The notes under the pieces are model-generated. The model had not been told where the DNA came from and searched no databases. It saw only the letters and a program-made list of their open reading frames with translations. From Williamsia soli (GTDB lineage: Bacteria > Actinomycetota > Actinomycetes > Mycobacteriales > Mycobacteriaceae), in NCBI RefSeq assembly GCF_017377795.1, contig NZ_JAFRDR010000008.1, positions 186,001-250,000 of the forward strand: DNA of 64,000 nucleotides, in the 5' to 3' direction. Below, piece by piece: positions 57,324 through 64,000 of the stretch. Each line of letters starts with the position of its first letter. Within the stretch, counting starts at the first letter, position 1. A program made the position numbers and the translations under genes.

Positions 57324-57869
57324 TCAGCGCTTGCTGTACTGCGAAGCCTTACGGGCCTTCTTCAGGCCGTACTTCTTGCGCTCCACCGCACGCGGGTCAC
57401 GGGTGAGGAAGCCGGCCTTCTTGAGGGCCGGACGATCGTCGGGAGTGACCTCGATCAACGCGCGGGCGATGGCCAGACGCAGGGCGCCCGCCTGACCCGA
57501 CGGTCCGCCACCATGCAATTTCGCAGCGATGTCGAACGTGTCGCTCCGCTCCACCGTGACAAACGGGGCCTTGATCAGCTGCTGGTGCACCTTGTTGGGG
57601 AAGTACTCCTCGAGGGTGCGGCCGTTGAGCGTGAACCCGCCGGTACCCGGCGACATCCGGACGCGGACGACGGCCTCTTTACGGCGGCCGACGGTCTGGA
57701 TCGGGCGATCGAATTCGACCGGTGCGCGGGTGGCGGCAGGCTCTGCGTCGACGCTGTCGTCGACCGAGTAGTCGTCGGCACCGAACTCGGCAACAACTTC
57801 TTCGGCCACAACTTCTTCGGCGGCCACGTCAGTCTGATCGGACACGTTCTGCTCCTCCGGCGCCGTCAC
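57324..57869 (-). CDS. rpsI: 30S ribosomal protein S9 with acidic N-terminal extension
   Basis: The 181 residues comprise an acidic, Ala/Glu-rich extension (about 50 residues, [18 protein letters not shown]) and the S9 core ([57 protein letters not shown]) with the conserved C-terminal QYSKR that reaches the P-site tRNA. The extension is usual in actinobacteria. The GTG start overlaps the rplM stop by 4 bases. Confidence 0.97.
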   Translation of the reverse strand: MTAPEEQNVSDQTDVAAEEVVAEEVVAEFGADDYSVDDSVDAEPAATRAPVEFDRPIQTVGRRKEAVVRVRMSPGTGGFTLNGRTLEEYFPNKVHQQLIKAPFVTVERSDTFDIAAKLHGGGPSGQAGALRLAIARALIEVTPDDRPALKKAGFLTRDPRAVERKKYGLKKARKASQYSKR

Positions 57870-58309
57870 TGGGCAACCTGGGTGATCTCGAAGGGGACGG
57901 GCTGCTGAGCCACGTGGGGATGATTCGGGCCGGCGTACACCTTCAGCTTCGAGGCCATGGCGTTTCCGAGCTTGGTCTTCGGGAGCATCCCGATGATCGC
58001 CTTCTCGACGAGGCGCTCCGGATGCGTCGCGATGGTCTCACCGACAGTGCGGGACTTCAGGCCGCCCGGATGACCGGAGTGACGGTAGAGCAGTTTGTCG
58101 TCGCGCTTGTTCCCGCTGACGGCAACCTTCTCGGCGTTGATGATGACGACGAAGTCGCCGCCATCCATGTGGGGTGCGTAGGTCGGCTTGTGCTTCCCGC
58201 GCAGGAGCGTTGCACTCTGCACGGCGAGGCGGCCGAGCACCACGTCGGTGGCATCGATGACATGCCACGTACGGGTGATGTCACCGGCCTTCGGGGTGTA
58301 TGTAGGCAC
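57866..58309 (-). CDS. rplM: 50S ribosomal protein L13
   Basis: A 147-residue L13: [19 protein letters not shown] at the start, [30 protein letters not shown] and [18 protein letters not shown] start. It heads the rplM-rpsI operon. The 185 bases upstream (58310-58494) hold its promoter region and no other gene; in M. tuberculosis esxT and esxU lie here. Confidence 0.97.
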   Translation of the reverse strand: MPTYTPKAGDITRTWHVIDATDVVLGRLAVQSATLLRGKHKPTYAPHMDGGDFVVIINAEKVAVSGNKRDDKLLYRHSGHPGGLKSRTVGETIATHPERLVEKAIIGMLPKTKLGNAMASKLKVYAGPNHPHVAQQPVPFEITQVAQ

Positions 58310-58494
58310 AGATAATCCTCTGTCTGATCGGATGGAGCTGGTCGGGCATGCGGCAGAGGTTGTTCCTGGCGACCAGTGGGGACCCAGGCCTCGACTTCGC
58401 CGATTTCAGGCGGTCGCGTACCAACCGACAACAGTACCGGCCAGGCACGCAGCAGGTCAAAACGCTCACGACCTGCGGCGCGGGCGCATGGAGA

Positions 58495-59703
58495 TCATCG
58501 ATCGGCGACACGCGCCGAACCGACCGCCATGATGCACTGCTCGTCGATGGACTCCCCCGCCGATCCGGCTTGACAACCCACGCTGACCTGCAGTCCGGCC
58601 GCGACGACGAGATACCACCGGATGGCTCCGCCGGACACCGGCACCTCGCGATAGCTGATGACCTCCCGGCCCGCGTAACGAGTGCTGGCGGAGAATTCCT
58701 GGACCACGTCGTCGCCGCGCTGGTCGATGCGGTTGCGCAGGCTGCCGGCCACCGACGACAGTGTCGAGGTGCTGCGGACCGCGTTCTGGAGCAAGATGAT
58801 GCGCCGATCATCCTGCGGGGCGGCGAAGGTTGTGCGCGATACGACCCCCTCGGCGGCCGGTTCGCTGCTCTGCCGCCAATCCCCTGGCACCGCCAGCGAC
58901 ACGCGGCCGACCTGCGCCTGCCGATCCACCACGGCCGCCTGCGGCTGGGGTCCGTCCCGCACGACGACGGCGATCACCACGGCGACGGCCGCGATGGCGG
59001 TGAACACTGCGGCGACCAGCAGCGGTGTGCGACGGGATGGCCCCACAGGTGATGATGGACCGACGTCCGTGATGGGAGGCGGTACCGCGGTGGCGCCCCC
59101 GTACCGATGGACCAGAGCGCGGCGCACGCACGCCACCCGGCCGACCACGGTCTCGCGCTCGACGCGAGAGCGGACGGATTCGACCGCACCGGAATCGGCC
59201 CCGTCGACCAGGATCGCCTCGACCCCGTTGTCTGCCCGTTCCGCCACCAGCTCGGCGTAGGTCTGATCGGTGGCAACCGTTGTCGACGCGATCTGCCAGT
59301 CACCGCCTGCGCGCCGGACCTCGTGGATGTCGATGCGGCCGGCAACCTCGATGACGAGAGCCCGTTGAGCTGTGGCGTCCAGATGCGAGCGCGCGATGAC
59401 GACGGCACGTGGGACGAGCTCCACCTCGCGGCCCGCCACCGTGGCAGCTTGCCGCAACACGGAGGTCCGCGTGGTCCCCCACGTGCTGGGATGGGCGACG
59501 GTGACGTCATCGACACCGGACAGTGCCTGGTCGAACAGCCGTCTCCACGCCTGCACCGAATGCAATCGTTCACCGTCGACGACGACCGTCGAGGCGTTGA
59601 TCGCAGCCACCAGCGCACCCACCTGTTGCGGCGGACGTCCGCCGACCTCCAGCCGGTCATAGGCCACGTCGGCCACCGCCGCGCGCATCGGTGGCGCGTT
59701 CAC
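58495..59703 (-). CDS. Type VII secretion-associated protein (Rv3446c-like)
   Basis: A 402-residue ESX-4 protein. The N-terminal part (AAVADVAYDRLEVGG to about 210) resembles the regulatory-ATPase-like region of the family. One membrane helix lies at about 228-250 (TPLLVAAVFTAIAAVAVVIAVVV), followed by an extracytoplasmic C-terminal domain (VSLAVPGDWRQSSEP, SYREVPVSGGAIRWYLVVAAG). It overlaps eccC by 4 bases, exactly as in mycobacterial ESX-4 clusters. Role in the secretion complex is not established. Confidence 0.85.
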   Translation of the reverse strand: MNAPPMRAAVADVAYDRLEVGGRPPQQVGALVAAINASTVVVDGERLHSVQAWRRLFDQALSGVDDVTVAHPSTWGTTRTSVLRQAATVAGREVELVPRAVVIARSHLDATAQRALVIEVAGRIDIHEVRRAGGDWQIASTTVATDQTYAELVAERADNGVEAILVDGADSGAVESVRSRVERETVVGRVACVRRALVHRYGGATAVPPPITDVGPSSPVGPSRRTPLLVAAVFTAIAAVAVVIAVVVRDGPQPQAAVVDRQAQVGRVSLAVPGDWRQSSEPAAEGVVSRTTFAAPQDDRRIILLQNAVRSTSTLSSVAGSLRNRIDQRGDDVVQEFSASTRYAGREVISYREVPVSGGAIRWYLVVAAGLQVSVGCQAGSAGESIDEQCIMAVGSARVADR

Positions 59704-62700
59704 AGCGGCGGCATGTGGGCGACCTGGATCATCTCCTGCGGACGCGAACGGGACACCAACTCGCCCCGTCCCGGGACCAGCTTCTGCAGGCGGACCCTGC
59801 CGAGCAGATACCCCTCGTCCCGGTCTCCGCTCATCAGGAGACCATCACAGGAGAGATCTTTGAGTCGACCGATGATCGGATCGAACAGGGCCCGCCCGGC
59901 GCCCCCGGAGCGACGGGCGACTATGAGATGCAGGCCGATGTCGCGGGCCTGGGCCAAGAAATCGAGCAACGGCGCCAGGGGGTTTCCGCTTCCCGTGGCC
60001 ACCATGTCGTAGTCGTCGACGACGATGTAGACGTCCGGACCCGACCACCATCTGCGGTCCCGTAGCTGCTGCTGGGTGACGTCCGGGCCCGGTAGGCGCG
60101 CAGTGAAATAGGCTGCGAGCTCGGTGACCATCGGCGTCAGGGTCTGGGCGGACGTCGCGTATCCCGCAAGGTGATCGGTCTCGATCACACCGAGCATTGT
60201 GCGCCGATAATCGACGAGCACCACCTTCGTCTCGGTCGGAGAAGAGTTCTCGATCAGTCCGGCGACGATGTTTCGGAGCAGGTTCGTCTTGCCGTGCTCC
60301 ACATCAGCGAACACCAGGAAGTGCGGCTGGGTCCGGAAGTCGAGGATGACCGGCGCGAGCTCGGCCTCACCGACGCCGATCGCGACCTCCCCCGGCGCGA
60401 GCGCGATGTCGGCATCGCGCAGGCGCGCCTGCACCTCGGACCTTTCGAGGTGGGAGGTCAACTTGCGAACGGCCATCGCCGCACGCCCGGGATACAGGGC
60501 CGAGATGGTCGCGACCGTGCTCGCCAGCGCGGCACTCAGGGTATCGAGACCGGTCTCCGAGTCGGTGCGCGGCAGCGCGACGAGCATGTGTAGCTGCTGC
60601 GCCGTGAGACCACGGCCGGGACGGCCTTCGGGTACCAGGCCGGCGACCTTGCGGCCCATCTCCGAATCGAGCGGATCCCCCAGTCGTAGTTCGAGTCTGC
60701 TGCCGATCAGATCCTTGATCGCCGGGCGGAACTCAGCCCAGCGCGCCGCCGTGAGGATGACGTGGACACCGTACGAAAGCCCCTGCGCGACAATTGTGTT
60801 GATCTGCGACTCCAGGAACTCGAACTCGCCGCGGATGACCGCGTACCCGTCGACGACGAGGAAGAGGTCGCCGAACACGTCGTCGGCGAGAACGGAATCG
60901 CCGGCCCGGCGGCGCGACCGGAAGTCCCGCATCGACTCGATACCCGCATCGGCGAAACGCAACTCGCGCGAGCGAATCACGGTCGTGACCTCCGCCACCG
61001 TTCGTCGTACGGCATCCATGTCCGACCGGCCGGCCACGGATCCGACGTGCGGCAGTCCGGCGATCCCGGCCAGGCTGCCGCCGCCGAAATCGAGGCAGTA
61101 GAACTGGACCTGTTCCGGCGTATGGGTGGCTGCGGCACCGAGGATCAGGGTCCGCACCGCGTTCGACTTACCCGATTGAGGTCCGCCGACGATGGCAACG
61201 TTGCCCCTCGACCCGGACACATCCACGGTCAGGATGTCGCGCCGTTGGTCGTAGGGTCGATCGACGATCCCCAACGGGAACTCGAGCCGACCGACCTGCG
61301 GACTCCGCCACTGCGGGACCAGCATGTCGATCGTCGGAGGCTGATCCAATGGAGGCAGCCACACCTCGTGCGCGGCCGGACCCTGTCCGGCCATGCGGTC
61401 GAGCACGGTGTCGAGCAGGGTCCGCACCGCGGGTCCCGCGACGGGCTCGGGTTCCGGCTCGCCCGAGACCGGAATCTCCTGTTCGACAACCGCATCCACG
61501 GGTATGCGATCGGCGGTGAACATCTTCAGCTGGCCTGCCCCCGCCATCGAAGGGAGCGATTCGAGTCCGAGGCCGGTCGGCGGGGTGTAAGGACCCGACA
61601 CGTAACACGTGTTGAACCTGATGGGTTCGGCAGAATCACACTTGAGATATCCCGAGCCCGGGACATTCGGCAGATGGTAAGCGTCCGGCATACCGAGGAC
61701 CGAACGGGACTCGTTGGCGGAGAAAGTCTTCAGGCCGATTCGATACGACAGATGACTGTCGAGCCCGCGCATCTTTCCCTCTTCGAGACGTTGCGAGGCG
61801 AGCAGCAGATGAATGTGCAGGGATCGTCCCAGTCGACCGATTGCGACGAAGAGATCGGCGAAGTCCGGTTTCTGCGCCAGCAGTTCGGAGAACTCGTCGA
61901 CCACGATGAACAGCGCAGGCAGCGGTTCGAGCGGTGCACCCGACGCACGGGCCCGCTCGTAGTCGCCGACGTTTGCGAAATTGCCTGCCGCTCGCAGGAC
62001 CTCCTGCCGCCGATTCATCTCACCGGAGAGAGCGTCGCGCATGCGATCGACCATCGACAACTCTTCTTCGAGGTTCGTGATGACCGCGGCCACGTGCGGT
62101 GCGGAGTCGAGACCCAGAAAAGTTGCGCCGCCTTTGAAGTCGACGAGCACCAGGTTCAGCGCCTCCGGCGAGTGCGAGGCGAGCATCGACAGCACCAGGG
62201 TCCGGAGGAACTCCGACTTTCCCGATCCGGTGGCGCCGATGCACAGACCGTGCGGCCCCATCCCACCTTCGGCGGCTTCCTTGATATCGATCTCGACCGG
62301 GGTACCGCTGGCCGAATAGCCGATCGGAACCCGCAGCCGCATCCGGGCGCTACGCGGCGCCCACGCGGTGTGCGGATCCAGCCGCGTCGCATCGGCGATG
62401 CCGAGCAGGTTCATCAAACCTGGATCCGAGGGGGCGGCCTCCTGTTCGAGGTTCACCAATTGGGCCGCGGTGGCGAGACGATAACGCGCCATCGCCCTGG
62501 CGAACGCTTCGGCCTCAGCGACCCCGAGCGAGTCCATGTCGGCGAACTCCTCGACCCCGAAAGCGCTACGCGCCCCGATCTTTCCCTCTCGCACCACCAA
62601 CTGCAGTCCACGGCGCACGGCCAGTCCATCGGTGGGTGCGGAGAGATCGAGAATGCACACCGCCTCCATGCCGGCGTCGCCGACGATTCGTTCGTCACCG

Positions 62701-63701
62701 GAGACGAATCCGTCATCGATGACCACGACCAGCTGGGCCCGCGCTGCGCTCGGAGGCGCCGAGCGTGAGAAGCGGCCTCGCTCGAGCAGGTCGACGGCGA
62801 GATCATCCTCGAGGTCCGCCAGCGACCGGTAGACCATCCGGACCGAACCCATACCGTCGCGCTCATACGGATGCTGAAGATGCGGCAGCCACTTGCACCA
62901 ATCCCATGCCTCGGCACCGGGATCTGCGGTGACCACCGCGATCAGCAACTGATCGGGTCCGTGGAAAGCGCACAGCTCCAGCACCATCGACCGGGCGAGC
63001 TGCCTGGTCTCTTGCCGTGCCCCTTCGATGTTGATCGCCGGGAACCCCCTCAGGGACACTGCGGTGGGCAACCCGTGGACCACCGAATGGGTCCGGACGA
63101 ACCGGCGCAGCGCCACCGCGGACACCGGTTCGATGTCCTCGAGTGGTCCTGTCTCCGGTGGCATCAGGCGCGTCGCGAGCCGCTGCGACCCGACCCCGAC
63201 GCGGACATGGCCGAAGTCACTGTCGCCGCGCCGCCGCTCCCACATGCGCCGTCCGCCCACCACCGCCAGCAACGCGGCCGGTTCGGGGTGACTCCATTCG
63301 AGGGCGTCGCGTTGCGCGGCACCGGTCTCGTGCACCTCGTCACGGACCTGGCACAGGTAGCGGAAGTAGTCTTTGCGCTCTTCGTTCAACTCGGCTGCGC
63401 GTTTGCCCCCGCCACGGTTCCCGGCGCCCGCGTACATGCCGAACATCGACATCAGCATCATCATCGGAAACATCATGAACAGCGGATTCGACAGCATGTT
63501 GCGCCCGCCGGTCACGAACATCATCGAGATCATGCCGACGACGGCGACCACCATCACCACGGGCATCATCTTCATCAGCAGGCTGCCGGGCACCACCCGA
63601 GGCACATCCGGCGGCACCTGGATGTTGACCTCGCCGCCGGGCGCACGTGGTACCGGAACCCGCGCTCGCCGCACGAATCCCTCTGTCGTCCCTGCCGTCA
63701 C
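59700..63701 (-). CDS. eccC4: ESX-4 FtsK/SpoIIIE-type ATPase EccC
   Basis: EccC is the motor of type VII secretion. From GTG 63701 the protein is 1333 residues; an upstream open stretch is non-homologous. It begins TAGTTEGFVRRARVPVPRAP, has two membrane helices (about 45-95), then three ATPase domains: Walker A GATGSGKSEFLRTL near 489, GGPQSGKSNAVRTL near 840 and a degenerate DVEHGKTNLLRNI near 1136, with Walker B strands such as ALFIVVDEFSELL. This is a single-chain EccC. Only the first ATPase is usually active. The adjacent Rv3446c-like gene and the probable eccD start at the right edge mark the cluster as ESX-4. Confidence 0.95.
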   Translation of the reverse strand: MTAGTTEGFVRRARVPVPRAPGGEVNIQVPPDVPRVVPGSLLMKMMPVVMVVAVVGMISMMFVTGGRNMLSNPLFMMFPMMMLMSMFGMYAGAGNRGGGKRAAELNEERKDYFRYLCQVRDEVHETGAAQRDALEWSHPEPAALLAVVGGRRMWERRRGDSDFGHVRVGVGSQRLATRLMPPETGPLEDIEPVSAVALRRFVRTHSVVHGLPTAVSLRGFPAINIEGARQETRQLARSMVLELCAFHGPDQLLIAVVTADPGAEAWDWCKWLPHLQHPYERDGMGSVRMVYRSLADLEDDLAVDLLERGRFSRSAPPSAARAQLVVVIDDGFVSGDERIVGDAGMEAVCILDLSAPTDGLAVRRGLQLVVREGKIGARSAFGVEEFADMDSLGVAEAEAFARAMARYRLATAAQLVNLEQEAAPSDPGLMNLLGIADATRLDPHTAWAPRSARMRLRVPIGYSASGTPVEIDIKEAAEGGMGPHGLCIGATGSGKSEFLRTLVLSMLASHSPEALNLVLVDFKGGATFLGLDSAPHVAAVITNLEEELSMVDRMRDALSGEMNRRQEVLRAAGNFANVGDYERARASGAPLEPLPALFIVVDEFSELLAQKPDFADLFVAIGRLGRSLHIHLLLASQRLEEGKMRGLDSHLSYRIGLKTFSANESRSVLGMPDAYHLPNVPGSGYLKCDSAEPIRFNTCYVSGPYTPPTGLGLESLPSMAGAGQLKMFTADRIPVDAVVEQEIPVSGEPEPEPVAGPAVRTLLDTVLDRMAGQGPAAHEVWLPPLDQPPTIDMLVPQWRSPQVGRLEFPLGIVDRPYDQRRDILTVDVSGSRGNVAIVGGPQSGKSNAVRTLILGAAATHTPEQVQFYCLDFGGGSLAGIAGLPHVGSVAGRSDMDAVRRTVAEVTTVIRSRELRFADAGIESMRDFRSRRRAGDSVLADDVFGDLFLVVDGYAVIRGEFEFLESQINTIVAQGLSYGVHVILTAARWAEFRPAIKDLIGSRLELRLGDPLDSEMGRKVAGLVPEGRPGRGLTAQQLHMLVALPRTDSETGLDTLSAALASTVATISALYPGRAAMAVRKLTSHLERSEVQARLRDADIALAPGEVAIGVGEAELAPVILDFRTQPHFLVFADVEHGKTNLLRNIVAGLIENSSPTETKVVLVDYRRTMLGVIETDHLAGYATSAQTLTPMVTELAAYFTARLPGPDVTQQQLRDRRWWSGPDVYIVVDDYDMVATGSGNPLAPLLDFLAQARDIGLHLIVARRSGGAGRALFDPIIGRLKDLSCDGLLMSGDRDEGYLLGRVRLQKLVPGRGELVSRSRPQEMIQVAHMPPL

Positions 63702-63810
63702 CGAAACATCATGGTTGTACGAACCCCACCCCTGAACCGAATGAATCCCCTGGCCGCACATCATCCACCATGGGCCGGTGTGGGGCACCCCGAAGGGTGC
63801 CATTTATCCA

Positions 63811-63910
63811 CAGGAGACGAAGCGGAGCGGAGCTCGACCAGAGGACAGGAGACGAAGCGGAGCGGAGCTCGACCAGAGGACAGGAGACGAAGCGGAGCGG
63901 AGCTCGACCG
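63811..63910 (+). repeat. Three tandem 35-nt repeats upstream of eccC
   Basis: Units start at 63811, 63846 and 63881, each CAGGAGACGAAGCGGAGCGG followed by AGCTCGACCA and GAGGA; the third stops at CTCGACCG. The first two are identical. Together with 21841-21889 this is a dispersed family. The array occupies the divergent gap between eccC and the gene beginning at 63995 and has no coding potential of its own. Confidence 0.88.
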
Positions 63911-63994
63911 GCGCGAACATCGCCTCTCGTCGCCGCGTGTCCGAGCGATTCGCTATTGTTTCGAAATCTGGTGGGGATCTCTTGGGGGGGAATC

Positions 63995-64000
63995 ATGACC
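63995..64000 (+). CDS. Start of a divergent gene, probably eccD of ESX-4
   Basis: ATGACC at the very edge is preceded by a strong GGGGGGG ribosome site (63984-63990) and an AT-rich stretch (CGATTCGCTATTGTTTCG, 63949 onward). In M. tuberculosis eccD4 lies here, divergent from eccC4. Only two codons are visible, so identity rests on position. Confidence 0.4.

Noticed and set aside
57324-57869. Acidic N-terminus of S9 as a fusion or wrong start
   Set aside because: Such extensions are usual in actinobacterial S9, and the GTG start overlaps the rplM stop in the usual coupled manner.

Overview
The window is high-GC actinobacterial DNA from a mycolic-acid-type organism. Gene order closely follows the Mycobacterium tuberculosis Rv3356c-Rv3448 stretch: folD, trmL, dnaE2, acrA1, guaA, choD, guaB3, guaB, sigD/rsdA, whiB3, groEL1/groES, the tsaD-rimI-tsaB-tsaE-alr block, glmS, glmM, rpsI/rplM and ESX-4 eccC. 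The accessory genes between these blocks and a DszA-like monooxygenase point to Gordonia or a close relative. The genus is inference; the synteny is recalled from the M. tuberculosis map, not computed.

Layout. 0-4.2 kb: an edge-truncated actin/Hsp70-fold-like protein, a DUF3017 membrane protein, folD, a six-bladed-propeller lactonase-like protein, a pentapeptide-repeat protein and trmL. 4.2-6.4 kb: an inserted island with a retron-type reverse transcriptase, a small unknown protein and, upstream of the RT, an inverted-repeat-bounded RNA with the architecture of a retron msr-msd. 6.4-18.4 kb: the SOS mutasome dnaE2 and imuA'-imuB, each with a LexA-type box, around a coupled operon of an AcrA1-like reductase, a PLP enzyme and a lipoprotein serpin, plus an LLM flavin monooxygenase. 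18.5-23.5 kb: a Ser/Thr kinase and a PspC-type envelope-stress two-component system. 23.5-29.7 kb: guanine nucleotide synthesis and a cholesterol-oxidase family protein. 29.9-38 kb: sigD/rsdA, whiB3, groES/groEL1 with CIRCE, and an MFS/MarR pair. 38-46.4 kb: tRNA t6A synthesis, alr, NAD(P)HX repair and glmS.

46.5-52 kb is the most unusual segment. A promoter and a strong terminator bracket a 56-nt anticodon-less tRNA-like sequence (canonical T-arm, ACCA end, G3-U70 pair). It is followed by a membrane esterase, an MprF-type aminoacyl-lipid synthase and, convergent to them, a stand-alone alanyl-tRNA synthetase catalytic domain. Together they suggest a dedicated alanine-charging route for lipid aminoacylation; this is a hypothesis built from sequence features.

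52-64 kb: ESX-type small proteins, a HAD gene split by an in-frame amber codon, glmM, rpsI/rplM and the ESX-4 genes eccC and its associated protein, with no esxT/esxU pair at the usual position. Two dispersed repeat families run through intergenic DNA: a 21-nt unit (6.2 and 38 kb) and a 35-nt unit (21.9 and 63.8 kb). No rRNA, canonical tRNA, CRISPR array or insertion sequence was seen.
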